A DNA stretch of 64,000 nucleotides, from positions 62,001 through 126,000 of the forward strand of contig CAVQNF010000026.1 in the NCBI GenBank assembly GCA_963713805.1, in the 5' to 3' direction. Positions 28,848-37,517 of the stretch are shown here, piece by piece. The notes under the pieces are model-generated. The model was given only the letters and a program-made list of their open reading frames with translations, made no database searches and was not told where the DNA came from. Positions within the stretch are counted from its first letter, which is position 1. Every line of letters begins with the position of its first letter. Made by a program: the position numbers and the translations under genes. This DNA is from GAS188 sp963713805 (lineage in GTDB: Bacteria; Pseudomonadota; Alphaproteobacteria; Rhizobiales; Beijerinckiaceae).

Positions 28848-29339
28848 TCACTTCACTTCGCTCTGCGCCCTGTCAGGAAGCGATATCCTCGTGGCGACCT
28901 CGCCGGGGAAGCTATATTTTTGCCATACCAAAATACTTGCCAAAATTCCTCCCAGCAGGATCGGAGCCAGGATTGCGGTCAGAAGCGCCGTCGCAAGTTG
29001 CTTCCAAAAAGCACTGGCGGATTGCACCTTTTGAATGATAGCGGACTCCAAGACTTCTTGCTTAGCCTGGGCTATTTCTTCTTCTAAATAGTTTCGCGCG
29101 GAGTCATCGAAAAAATCAATGGCCTTTTCACGCATGTTTTGGAATTGAAAATCAGTAATATTGGAGATCCAGCTATCAATTTGCTCCTGAGTTGGCGGAT
29201 GACCGGAAATCTTCACGTGATGTTCAATCCATTCCTTCTTCTCGAACGCAAACATCGCGTAGGCAATAAAGTCGATTTCAGTGGCTGTGTCAGCATCTTG
29301 GGTAAGACGCTCGAAAACCTCAAGATCGCTTTTTGGCAT
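28848..29339 (-). CDS. unrecognised protein with C-terminal membrane segment
   Basis: This 163-residue protein has an acidic, helical N-terminal part (MPKSDLEVFERLTQDADTAT, EIDFIAYAMFAFEKKEWIEHH), a predicted long helix (IDFFDDSARNYLEEEIAQAKQE) and one hydrophobic segment near the C-terminus (LATALLTAILAPILLGGILASILVW), so it is probably a tail-anchored inner-membrane protein. Its start lies 20 bases inside the end of the upstream small gene, which suggests translational coupling. The DNA is clearly richer in A+T than the surroundings, a sign of transfer. I do not recognise the family. Confidence 0.65.
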   Translation of the reverse strand: MPKSDLEVFERLTQDADTATEIDFIAYAMFAFEKKEWIEHHVKISGHPPTQEQIDSWISNITDFQFQNMREKAIDFFDDSARNYLEEEIAQAKQEVLESAIIQKVQSASAFWKQLATALLTAILAPILLGGILASILVWQKYSFPGEVATRISLPDRAQSEVK

Positions 29340-29490
29340 AGGCGAAGGAGCCCGTTTTCTTGCTCGCTGATGCCATAGCTTTAGCGACCTTCTGAGCCTT
29401 GGCCGGGTGATCAATCCCTCTTCGAGAAGGCGTGGACTTAAGGCGGATCAATGGGGCCGTCTTGCGAATTGAGGTGCCTGCGTTCGACAT
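29320..29490 (-). CDS. small basic protein, first gene of a two-gene cassette
   Basis: This 56-residue protein (MSNAGTSIRKTAPLIRLKST...KTGSFAYAKKRS) is rich in Lys, Arg and Ser. A GGAGAG ribosome site is well placed before the ATG, better than for any other start in this stretch. It overlaps the next gene by 20 bases. The small basic protein followed by a coupled membrane protein is reminiscent of a toxin-antitoxin or effector pair, but this is inference and I know no family for either. Confidence 0.55.
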   Translation of the reverse strand: MSNAGTSIRKTAPLIRLKSTPSRRGIDHPAKAQKVAKAMASASKKTGSFAYAKKRS

Positions 29491-29620
29491 GGCAACTCTC
29501 CATAAAATTAGACGAGTCACATCACGCCATAACCGACCGGGAAAGGCAAGTGGTAGGGGGCGCTGTCTCGTAGACGCATGTTGTCGCTCCGTCGAAAGCT
29601 TCATCGTAGATACGGCCTTC

Positions 29621-29648
29621 TTGATTGAGATAAAATCGTATATACGAT
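29621..29648 (+). promoter_or_regulatory. brnTA promoter with palindromic operator
   Basis: TTGATT is followed 16 bases later by TACGAT. The perfect palindrome ATCGTATATACGAT (29635-29648) overlaps the -10 region and ends 7 bases before brnT. BrnA-type ribbon-helix-helix antitoxins bind such palindromes to repress their own operon. Confidence 0.65.
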
Positions 29649-29655
29649 AAAAGCA

Positions 29656-29974
29656 ATGAAGATCACTTGGGACGAATTTAAGCGGCGGGCCAATATCGAT
29701 GTCCATGGCTATGATTTCGTGGACGCCGAGCGTTTTCCGTGGGACCGCGCCAAAGTCCGCGAGACCCGGCACGGTCACCATGGAAACCGGCGTTTCCAGG
29801 CGATCGCGCCGATGGACGGGGCAGCTCGTATCGATCGTCTTCGGCACGCTTGGAACGGAAGGCGTTTCGGTGGTCTCCATGCGACCCGCCGGCAAGAAAG
29901 AAAGGCGATTGCATGACGAAGAGAACGAAAGCCTACACGAAAAAGCATCTCGAAGAGGTCCTCGACAACCCTGA
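29656..29974 (+). CDS. brnT: BrnT-family ribonuclease toxin (one frameshift)
   Basis: BrnT is a RelE-like ribonuclease toxin. It starts MKITWDEFKRRANIDVHGYDF, the family opening. After one extra G in a GGGG run near 29821 it continues as MDGQLVSIVFGTLGTEGVSVVSMRPAGKKERRL, which matches the BrnT C-terminal half. The reading frame then runs 60 bases into brnA before a stop; normal overlap in this family is shorter, so the exact end is uncertain. brnA follows in the usual order. Confidence 0.82.
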
Positions 29975-30194
29975 ATGGACCAAGGACGACATCGCGAAGG
30001 CGAAGCCTTTTGCGGAGATGTTCCCCGAGCTTGCCGCGAGCTATCGGCGCGCGCGGGGGCCGCAGAAGTCACCGACGAAGGCCGCGATCAGCTTGCGGCT
30101 CGACCGCCGGATCATCGATCATTTCAGGGCGACGGGATCGGGCTGGCAAACGCGTATCAACGACGTGCTGCTCGAGGCGATCGGCAAAAGATGA
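29913..30194 (+). CDS. brnA: BrnA-family antitoxin
   Basis: This 93-residue antitoxin has a helical N-terminal part (HLEEVLDNPEWTKDDIAKAKPFAEMFPELAAS) and a C-terminal ribbon-helix-helix domain (KAAISLRLDRRIIDHFRATGSGWQTRINDVLLEAIGKR), the BrnA arrangement. It binds BrnT and represses the operon, probably at the palindrome 265 bases upstream. It is intact. Confidence 0.9.
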   Translation: MTKRTKAYTKKHLEEVLDNPEWTKDDIAKAKPFAEMFPELAASYRRARGPQKSPTKAAISLRLDRRIIDHFRATGSGWQTRINDVLLEAIGKR

Positions 30195-30212
30195 GCCAAA
30201 CCCGGTGAAATC

Positions 30213-30839
30213 TCATCGCGGCAGCGCCGCTTTCATCAGCGCGGCGGCATCCGCGCTGCCCCAATCGGCGGGTCCGTTGATCACGCCCAGCGCGCAGCCG
30301 TCCGCGCCGACGAGCATCGACACGGGCAGGCCTTCGACGGGCGTCGCCGCCTTCAAATCCTGGAAGACATTCACGGACTGATCGTAGAAATAGTCGAGAT
30401 GCTTGACGCCGATCTCCTGCAGGAAGGCGCGCGGCTTGTCGGGATTGCGCTGATCGATGTTGATCGGCACGACCTCGAATTTCGCCGAGCCGAGGTCGCC
30501 TTCGAGCTTGTCGAGCGCCGGCATCTCCTGGCGGCACGGGATGCACCAGGTGGCCCAGAGATTGACGAGCACGGTCCTGCCCTTGAAATCGGCGAGCTTC
30601 TTCGGCGTGCCGCCGTCGGCGAAGAAGACGAGGTTCGGCGCGGGCGCGGGGTCGTCGAGGATGTGGAGGGCCGCGAGCTCGCCTGAGGCGAGCGGCTTCA
30701 GGCGATCGGCGGTCTGGCGTGCCGCCGCGCAGGCGCTGTTGCCGGATGCGCCTCGCGTCGCGTAGAACCCGCCGGCGGCGATGAGGCCTATTCCGGCAAG
30801 CGCGAGGATGGCCAATCGTCGCATGCGCTCTGTCTTCAT
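30213..30839 (-). CDS. tlpA: TlpA-like thiol:disulfide interchange protein
   Basis: This 208-residue membrane-anchored thioredoxin-fold protein faces the periplasm and keeps cytochrome c or cytochrome oxidase Cys reduced. A signal-anchor lies at residues 8-24 and the active site WCIPC has Cys 99 and 102, within VLVNLWATWCIPCRQEMPALDKL. The C-terminal cis-Pro segment is GLPVSMLVGADG. The ATG chosen (MKTERMRR) gives a normal anchor; a GTG 27 bases upstream is possible. It diverges from argH, the standard alphaproteobacterial arrangement, and is intact. Confidence 0.9.
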   Translation of the reverse strand: MKTERMRRLAILALAGIGLIAAGGFYATRGASGNSACAAARQTADRLKPLASGELAALHILDDPAPAPNLVFFADGGTPKKLADFKGRTVLVNLWATWCIPCRQEMPALDKLEGDLGSAKFEVVPINIDQRNPDKPRAFLQEIGVKHLDYFYDQSVNVFQDLKAATPVEGLPVSMLVGADGCALGVINGPADWGSADAAALMKAALPR

Positions 30840-30920
30840 TGCGATCGTTCCAACTCCGATGAGCAAGCTTCGACCCGGTGCTTGCCTTCAAGGCGTCTTG
30901 CCTTAGCCGAGGATGACATC

Positions 30921-32310
30921 ATGGCCAACCGGATGTGGGGCGCGACGCTACGGCAGCGGCCCCGCCGCCATCATGGAGGAGATCAACGCCTCCATCGACT
31001 TCGACAAGGAATTGTGGCGCCAGGACATCGCCGGCTCCAAGGCCCATGCCGCCATGCTCGCCAAGCAAGGCATCATCACGGCGAAGGACGCCAAGGCCAT
31101 CGCGCGCGGCCTGGACGCGGTCGCCGGCGAAATCGAGGCGGGGAGCTTCAATTTCTCGCGAGCGCTCGAGGACATCCATATGAATGTCGAGAACCGCCTC
31201 GCCGAGCTCCTCGGCCCGGCCGCCGGGCGCCTGCACACGGCGCGCTCGCGCAACGACCAGGTCGCGCTCGACATGAAGCTTTGGGTGCGCGACACGATCG
31301 ACAACCTCGACGAAGCGCTCGCCGGGCTGCAGCACGCGCTTGCCGAAAAGGCGCTCGCTGAGGCCTCGACCGTCATGCCGGGCTTCACCCATCTCCAATC
31401 GGCGCAGCCGGTGACCTTCGGCCATCATCTCCTCGCCTATGTCGAGATGGCGGGGCGCGACCGGGGCCGCTTCGCCGATGCGCGCAAGCGCCTTGAACGA
31501 ATCTCCGCTCGGCGCCGCGGCGCTCGCCGGCACTTCCTTCCCGATCGATCGGGACATGACCGCCGAGGCGCTGGGTTTCGACCGGCCGACGGCGAATTCG
31601 CTCGATTCGGTCGCCGATCGCGATTTCGTGCTCGAGACGCTCGCCGCCGCCTCGATTTGCGCCGTGCATCTGTCGCGTTTCGCGGAAGAGATCGTGATCT
31701 GGACCTCGGCCCAATTCGGCTTCGTCAAGCTTTCCGACGCGTTCTCGACGGGCTCGTCGATCATGCCGCAAAAGCGCAATCCGGATGCGGCGGAGCTCGT
31801 GCGCGGCAAGGCCGGGCGCGTCATCGGCGCGCTCACGGCGATGCTGGTGATGCTGAAGGGCTTGCCGATGGCCTATGGCAAGGACATGCAGGAGGACAAG
31901 GAGGGCACGTTCGACGCGCTCGCCAGCTTGAGCCTGTGCATCGCCGCCATGGCCGGCATGGTGCGCGACATGACGCCCGACGCAACGCGTATGAAGCAGG
32001 CGGCGGGCTCCGGTCACGCGACCGCGACCGATCTCGCCGATTGGCTGGTGCGCAATCTCGGCGTTCCGTTTCCGCGAGGCGCATCACGTCACCGGGCGTA
32101 TCGTGTCGCTGGCGGAGCAGAAAGGCGTCGCCCTGGATCGGTTGCCGCTCGCCTCGATGCAAGCGGATCGAGCCGCGCATCACCGCCGACGTGTTCTCGG
32201 TGCTCTCCGTCGAGCGCTCGGTCGACAGCCGCAAGAGCTATGGCGGCACGGCGCCGAGCGAGGTGCGCAAGCAGGCGCGGCGCTGGTTGAAGCGGCTCCG
32301 CGCGCGATGA
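30921..32310 (+). CDS. argH: argininosuccinate lyase ArgH (four frameshifts)
   Basis: ArgH cleaves argininosuccinate to arginine and fumarate. About 463 residues, the family norm. Seen are MANRMWGA, HMNVENRLAELLG, the TARSRNDQVALDMKLW block, MPGFTHLQSAQPVTFGHHLLAYVEM, and the signature GSSIMPQKRNPD with the catalytic Ser loop. Four single-base insertions (near 30947, 31493, 32069 and 32166) each move the frame by one, so the fourth shift returns close to the first. Removing them yields an uninterrupted protein ending RKSYGGTAPSEVRKQARRWL. Since arginine synthesis is core, these are probably sequence errors. Confidence 0.9.
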
Positions 32311-32661
32311 GCGCCGGCGCTCGGGTCGAACGGGCGACCCTGTTCGGTCGTGACCGCTTCGCTTGCGGGCGATGGCGGCAGGAGGCCGTGTGACCCGACG
32401 ACCGCCTTTACGCCCTTTTTGCTCGCGCCGCGCCTTCGGCCATGGTAGGGCGCGCGCGGGCACGATCCGCGGCGCGAACCTCTCGCGACGGGATGGGGCT
32501 CGAGATGCCGTATCGGCGCATGATCTTGGCGGCTGAGGAAGCGCGTTTCACTTCGATCGCAAGAGAGGACTGGATCGCAAGAAAGGATTGCCTTTGTCGC
32601 GGGACCTTGGCGAAACGTTCGCAGGACCTGGGCGAAACGTTCATGGAGAGGGAGATTTGCG
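32311..32661. other. spacer with a 22-base tandem repeat
   Basis: No gene is recognised in this gap between argH and lptM, which are usually much closer. It contains two tandem units of 22 bases (GGACCTTGGCGAAACGTTC at 32602 and GGACCTGGGCGAAACGTTC at 32624) just ahead of the lptM ribosome site. Confidence 0.4.
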
Positions 32662-32968
32662 GTGAACGTCGATTTCGCACGATATTTCGGCCGGACGGCG
32701 ATCCTCCTCCTGGTCGTCTTGCGCGGCCACGTCCTGCGGCCGCAAGGGGTCGCTCGAGCCCCCGCCGAAGACGAACGCGGTGCAGACTTCCGGCGAGGCG
32801 GCGGCCGCGGCGCATGACGCCGCCGTGAACGGCTCCGCGACGAATGAGGATCAACAAGCGCCCGCGACGGCAGCGCCCACGAGCAGCGTCTCATCCTTCC
32901 GCGCCAAGAAGCCGCCGCCGGTTCTGCCGCCGAAGACGCCCTTCATTCTCGATCCGCTGCTTCAGTAG
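32662..32968 (+). CDS. lptM: LptM-type small lipoprotein (one frameshift)
   Basis: LptM (formerly YifL) is an outer-membrane lipoprotein that helps LptD mature. The protein is about 101 residues: VNVDFARYFGRTAILLLVVL, then, after an extra C near 32722, AATSCGRKGSLEPPP, where Cys in L-A-A-T-S-C is the lipidation site and CGRKG-LE-PP is the family signature. The rest is Ala/Pro-rich and ends PVLPPKTPFILDPLLQ. GTG start. The position after argH is standard; lysA, which usually follows, is absent. Confidence 0.85.
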
Positions 32969-32987
32969 GGCGCCGACGCGCGCTTTT

Positions 32988-33665
32988 TCAGGCGAGGAGC
33001 TGCGAGAATTCCTGCCGGCCCTTGGGCGTGAAATGCACCACGCGACCCTGCTTCTCGCGCCTTGCCCAGCCGTTCTCGAAAAGCTTGCGCAACAACTGCG
33101 AGCCCACCGATCCGGCGATGTGGTAGCGGCGCTCGCTCCAGTCGAGGCAGACGCGGCATAACGGGCGTCGGCCGCGCTCGAGCGCTTCGACATCGATACC
33201 GAGAGCGCCGAAGAAGGCGCGGCCTGCGTCCGTCACGTGGATCTCCCTGTCCTGCCCGGCGATCACCCCCTTGGCGCAAAGCCGATCGAAGGCCCAGACC
33301 CCCATGTCGCCGGCCAGGTGGTCGTAGCAGACGCGCGCCTGGCGCAGCGCCGGATCCTTGGGGCCGGGCTTCGAGCGCAAATGCCCGGTTCTCGCGGCCA
33401 AGCCCATGAGGCCTTCGAGCACTTCGGCCACGTCCTCCCCCGACAGCCGGAAATACCGGTGCCTTCCCTGTTTTTCGACGTGCAGGAGACGCGCCGCCTC
33501 GAGGCGCGCGAGATGCCCGCTCGTCGTCTGCAAGGTGACGCCCGCCTCGTGGGCAAGCTCGGTCGCCGTCAAGGCGCGAGCGTCCATGAGCGCGGTGAGC
33601 ATGTTGGCACGCGCCGGATCGCCGAGGAGCGCGGCGACGGCGGCGAGGTTCGGGCCTTCCTTCAT
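32988..33665 (-). CDS. ArsR-family transcriptional regulator
   Basis: This 225-residue regulator has an N-terminal winged helix (VAALLGDPARANMLTALMDARALTATELAHEAGVTLQTTSGHLARLEAARLLHVEKQGRHRYFRLS), the ArsR/HTH_20 type. The C-terminal half, about 110 residues, includes RPLCRVCLDWSERRYHIAG, a conserved Cys/Trp block seen in a subgroup of these regulators. It diverges from the flavin-reductase gene, with an 80-base gap, and probably controls it. The signal is unknown. It is intact. Confidence 0.87.
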   Translation of the reverse strand: MKEGPNLAAVAALLGDPARANMLTALMDARALTATELAHEAGVTLQTTSGHLARLEAARLLHVEKQGRHRYFRLSGEDVAEVLEGLMGLAARTGHLRSKPGPKDPALRQARVCYDHLAGDMGVWAFDRLCAKGVIAGQDREIHVTDAGRAFFGALGIDVEALERGRRPLCRVCLDWSERRYHIAGSVGSQLLRKLFENGWARREKQGRVVHFTPKGRQEFSQLLA

Positions 33666-33745
33666 AGTTCGGTACTAGCCGAAGCATTCACGAAAGACAA
33701 GCGCCATATCAGCGGGCGGAGCGCAACAGCGCGAGGAGAGATTCA

Positions 33746-34394
33746 ATGAACAGCCCGGCCGGATTGCTCGAACGCGAGACACGCGAGCCTATGACGATCA
33801 CGCCCAAGATCTTGTATTTCGGGACGCCGGTCGTCCTCATCACCACGGTCAATCCGGACGCGACGGTCAACATCTCGCCGATGTCGTCGGCCTGGGCGCT
33901 CGGCGACCGCGTGGTGCTCGGCTGCACGTCGAGCGGCCAGGGCATCGAGAATCTGCGCCGCCGCAAGGAATGCGCGTTGAACTTCCCTTCGGCGGCGCTT
34001 TGGCGCCATGTCGAGCGGATCGCGCGCGCCACCGGACGACGCGACGTGCCGCCCGACAAGGCCGCGATCGGCTATGAATTTGTGGCGGATAAATTCGCGC
34101 TCGCGGAGCTGACGCCCATCGCTTCGCAGACGATCGAGCCACCGCGCATCGCCGAATGCCCGCTGCAATTCGAGGCCGAGCTCGTCGAGGCGCGCGCCTC
34201 GGACGGACCTGACGGCAAGCCCGCCTTCTACATCGTCGAGACGCGTGTGAAGCGCGTGCACGCCCATCGCGGACATCGTCGTCGACGGCACGAACCATGT
34301 CGACACGGCACGATGGGAGCCGCTGCTCTACGTCTTCCGCCACTATTTCGGCACGGGCGCCGATCTCGGAAAGACGTTCAAGGCGCAGTATTGA
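33746..34394 (+). CDS. flavin reductase-like (FMN-binding split barrel) protein, one frameshift
   Basis: This protein of about 216 residues has the FMN-binding split-barrel fold: ITPKILYFGTPVVLITTVNPDATVNISPMSSAWALGDRVVLGCTSSGQGIENLRRRKECALNFPS. After a shift near 34266 it ends VVDGTNHVDTARWEPLLYVFRHYFGTGADLGKTFKAQY. Such proteins bind FMN and may reduce flavin or other compounds. An ArsR regulator diverges next to it, which suggests induced expression by a chemical signal. Partner oxygenase genes are not adjacent. Confidence 0.82.
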
Positions 34395-34426
34395 GCGCCA
34401 GTGCGCGGCGCCTGCGCATCAGGCGG

Positions 34427-34822
34427 TTATTTCACTGTGACGTTGATATGGTTCGGGCGGACTGCGCCACTCGCGAGAATGGCATCGACATCGACGCTGT
34501 CGGTGCCGACGTAGCCTGGACGCAGGGCCGGTAATAGACCAAAGTCGCCGGAGCGCTCTCCTTGTTACACGCGCTGCGCGGATTGCTCTGCGGGAAATTT
34601 GGATACTCGCGGCCTTCCCGAATGCTTACCGTGCCGTGCAACGGTTGATTGATGATCCGCACCACTGCCGATCCGCATCGACGAGCAATCTTCGTGGATC
34701 GAATAGTAATGTGCCACCTTTCGCTCTTGATCGACCGGCACGGTATCGAGAAAGCCCCCGTACCCGGCTGACTGGCATCCGCTGAGAATAAGCGGAACCA
34801 GCAGCAGACAAGCTCTGCGCAT
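34427..34822 (-). CDS. small lipoprotein (two frameshifts)
   Basis: This lipoprotein of about 131 residues starts MRRACLLLVPLILSGCQSAGYGG; Cys 16 in LILSGC is the lipid anchor. The mature part is spread over three frames: VPVDQERKVAHYYSIHEDC, then VVRIINQPLHGTVSIREGREYPNFPQSNPRSACNK and finally VGTDSVDVDAILASG...HINVTVK. Similar proteins with KVAHYHS and TVSIREGRDYPNF blocks are conserved in Hyphomicrobiales, function unknown. The C-terminal part resembles a beta-sandwich adhesion-like domain, though this is only impression. Confidence 0.72.
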
Positions 34823-34979
34823 GAATTGCCCCTCATTTGCCGCACGGCCTAAACGACCGCGCCTATGACGTGGTTAAGGATACGGGCGGTCTAAGCCCGA
34901 TCCATGCATACGATGGCAGCATATTGCTTTTTTGCGAGGCCGGCGGGAATCACGATTCCCGCGATCACCGCCGACCGTA

Positions 34980-35510
34980 TCAGAGCTTCTCGACCTGCCC
35001 GTATTCGAGCTCGACCGGCGTCGGACGGCCGAAGATCGACACCGCGACCTTGAGGCGGGCGCGCATCTCGTCGATCTCCTCGACCGTGCCGTTGAAGGTG
35101 GCGAAGGGGCCGTCCGAGACCCGGACCTGCTCGCCGATGTCGAAATGCACCGAGGGCTTCGGCCGCTCGACACCCTCCTGAACCTGGCCCTTGATCTGCA
35201 TCGCCTCGCGTTCCGAGATCGGATGCGGCTTCTTGTCCGCGCCGAGGAAGCCCGTCACCTTCGGCACGTTCTTGATGAGGTGGAAAACATCGTCCGTCAG
35301 CTCGCATTTCACGAGCACATAGCCCGGAAAGAACTTGCGCTCGGCGTCGACCTTCTTGCCACGCCTGACCTCGACCACCTTTTCCATCGGGACGAGGATT
35401 TCCTCGAACTTGTCGGAGAGGCCGCGCTGCGCCGCCTGATCCTTGATCGACTGGGCGACCTTGTTCTCGAAGTTCGAATAGGCGTGAACGATATACCAAT
35501 GCGCCGCCAT
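34980..35510 (-). CDS. nusG: transcription termination/antitermination protein NusG
   Basis: NusG binds RNA polymerase, raises processivity and couples to Rho and the ribosome. The 176-residue protein has the NGN domain (WYIVHAYSNFENKVAQSIKDQAAQRGL, FFPGYVLVKCEL, VPKVTGFLG) and the KOW domain (FDIGEQVRVSDGPFATFNGTVEEIDEMRARLKVAVSIFGRPTPVELEYGQVEKL). It starts 4 bases after the secE stop, one operon. It is intact. Confidence 0.97.
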   Translation of the reverse strand: MAAHWYIVHAYSNFENKVAQSIKDQAAQRGLSDKFEEILVPMEKVVEVRRGKKVDAERKFFPGYVLVKCELTDDVFHLIKNVPKVTGFLGADKKPHPISEREAMQIKGQVQEGVERPKPSVHFDIGEQVRVSDGPFATFNGTVEEIDEMRARLKVAVSIFGRPTPVELEYGQVEKL

Positions 35511-35514
35511 GGCT

Positions 35515-35706
35515 TTAGCGTCCGATCCCGAGGATGAGGCCGACGAACAGGCGCAACACCTGGTCGGCGAGGAAGAAGAAGGCCGAAGCCGCGAGCACCA
35601 TCACGAAGACGCCCCCGGTGGTCACCACCGTCTCCTTGCGCGTCGGCCAGGTGACCTTGGAGCCCTCGGAGCGCACCTCTTGCAGGAATTGAACCGGGTT
35701 TTCCAT
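35515..35706 (-). CDS. secE: preprotein translocase subunit SecE
   Basis: SecE is the essential clamp of the SecYEG channel. This short, single-span form has 63 residues: MENPVQFLQEVRSEGSKVTWPTRKETVVTT with the invariant VTWPTRKE amphipathic helix, followed by one membrane segment (VFVMVLAASAFFFLADQVLRLFVGLILG). The start was set by the family length. tRNA-Trp and tuf, which often stand upstream, are not seen within the next 200 bases. Confidence 0.96.
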   Translation of the reverse strand: MENPVQFLQEVRSEGSKVTWPTRKETVVTTGGVFVMVLAASAFFFLADQVLRLFVGLILGIGR

Positions 35707-36011
35707 CTCGCGATCCTCGGGCGGCGTGCTCGTCGGCGCCTTCGCGCCGATGAAGCTCACGGCCGCCCCAAAACGAACGGGGCGCGGGACCTCTTTGGCC
35801 GCGCGCCGCCTCAAGCCTTATATATCGACGTCGAACCGCTTCGCCAAGGAAAAAAGCAAGGGAAAAAAGGCAAGGGCGAGGAGCTAGGGCGTGTACTCAT
35901 ACATCGGAACAGTGCAACTCTTGGGCTGATGTCCGCTTAACCCCGGATAGCGGTGCAAAAGCGGACGCGCCGGGAGGTCCGAGAGGGGCCATTACCCGAC
36001 ATCCGACCGCC

Positions 36012-36978
36012 TCATTCAATCACCTCGTCGGCGGCGGCGAGCAGGGCGGGCGGGACTTCGAGGCCGAGCGCCGACGCGGCTTTCAGATTGATCGTCAGCG
36101 CGAACTTGGTGGTGATTTCCACGGGAATGTCGCCGGGGTCGGCCCCCTTGAAAATCTTGTCGACCAGCGTCGCGCCGCGTCGGGCCATGTCGACGAAGAC
36201 CGGCCCATAGGCGATCAGGCCGCCGGAGCGGACATATTCGCCGAATTCGTAGATCGCCGGCAGGCGATATTTTTCCGCAAGTTTCGTGAGAAACTCGCGG
36301 TTGGCGTCGACGTTGAAGAAGGGCGCCGCGAGAACATCGACCGCCTGAAATTGTCGCGCCGATTGCGTCTTGAAAAGCGGCTTCGAGTTCATCGGGCTTC
36401 GCGATCGCCCATCCGCGAATCTCGAGGCCGAGCGCGTGCGCGGTCCTTTCGGTTCTTTCGTAGGCCGTGTTCTTGCGCGAGGAGGCGGCGTAGAAGACCG
36501 CAACGTCCCGAAGATGAGGGACGAGCTGTCGCAGAAGGTCGAGCCGCTTCGTGCTCAGATCGTCGTCGGCGAAGGAAAGCCCGGTGACACGCCCGCCGGG
36601 ATGGGCGAGGGTGTCGACGAGTCCCGCGGATACCGGATCACCGGCGGCGAGAAAGACGATGGGCATTGAGGGTGCCGCCCGCCGAATGGCGCGAATGTAG
36701 TAGGGCGCGACGGTGACGATCATGTCGGCTTTCATGACGACCAGTTCCGCCACCAGCGCAGGCACCGCATCGTTGTTTCCGTGTATTGGCTTGCGCGCGT
36801 AGACGATGTTGCGCCCCTCGACATAACCGAGATCGCGCATGCCTTCGATGAAAGCGTCGAAAATCCACGGCAGGTCGGGGTCGAGAATGCCGATCAAAGG
36901 CGTGGACGGCTCCGCATTTCCGATCGAAGGGCAAAGCGCCGCGGCGCCCAGTAGCCCGAGGACATCTCGCCGTCGCAT
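36012..36978 (-). CDS. ABC substrate-binding protein, PF04392 family (one frameshift)
   Basis: This protein of about 322 residues belongs to the same family as the gene at 5623. Signal peptide MRRRDVLGLLGAAALCPSIGNAE (twin-Arg-like MRRRDVLG). Family blocks: TPLIGILDPDLPWIFDAFIEGMRDLGYVEGRNI, PIVFLAAGDPVSAGLVDTLAHPGGRVTGLS, and after an extra base near 36355, YRLPAIYEFGEYVRSGGLIAYGPVF and the C-terminal FALTINLKAASALGLEVPPALLAAADEVIE. No transporter partner is adjacent. It may be functional if the shift is an error. Confidence 0.78.
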
Positions 36979-37010
36979 TCGATTACCTCTTCGACCTTCC
37001 GCTCCGCGCT

Positions 37011-37517
37011 CTACTCAATCACCTCGGTGGCGCGAGCGAGCAGCATTGGCGGCACATCGAGGCCAAGCGCCTTGGCGGTCTTCAAATTGATCACGAAATC
37101 AAATTTGGTCGGCTCCTGAACCGGAAGATCGCCAGGCTTGGCGCCACGAAGGATCCGGTGCTCAGCGCCGTCATGACGATCGGCGTCTGTGGAGCTGCCT
37201 GTCTCATGGCGGCCGCACCTCCGTAGACCGACGTGACAACTACATCGGCGCCGAGCGTCGCAAGTTCGGCCGCCATTTCCGGATAGCGGTCGGGGTGCCC
37301 CGCCGCCCATCGATAGGCAAGCACCACCGTCCGGCCGTCGATCCATCCCAGCTCCGCCATTCGCGCCGTAAACGCAGCAACCCATTTGCCGTGGGATTGC
37401 TCCGTCCCGGGGATGATGAATCCGACGATCGGCAGCTTCGCTGGTTGTGCTGCATGTACCTGAAGCCGGCCAGACTGCGATGCCGCCAAGGACCGCAATG
37501 AGTTCACGTCGTCTCAT
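37011..37517 (-). pseudogene. internally deleted PF04392 substrate-binding gene
   Basis: The 5' part gives MRRRELIAVLGGIAVWPASG, PIVGFIIPGTEQSHGKWVAAFTARMAELGWIDGRTV and ADVVVTSVYGGAAAMRQAAPQTPIVMTAL. The sequence then jumps directly to the C-terminal block GAKPGDLPVQEPTKFDFVINLKTAKALGLDVPPMLLARATEVIE. About 180-200 residues that the family has in between are missing, and frame changes flank the join. This is true internal deletion, not just a base error, so the product would not fold. Confidence 0.8.

Noticed and set aside
30921..32310. Calling argH and other shifted core genes pseudogenes
   Set aside because: Every motif is retained and each break is cured by dropping one base; essential genes are affected in the same way, so sequence error is more likely.
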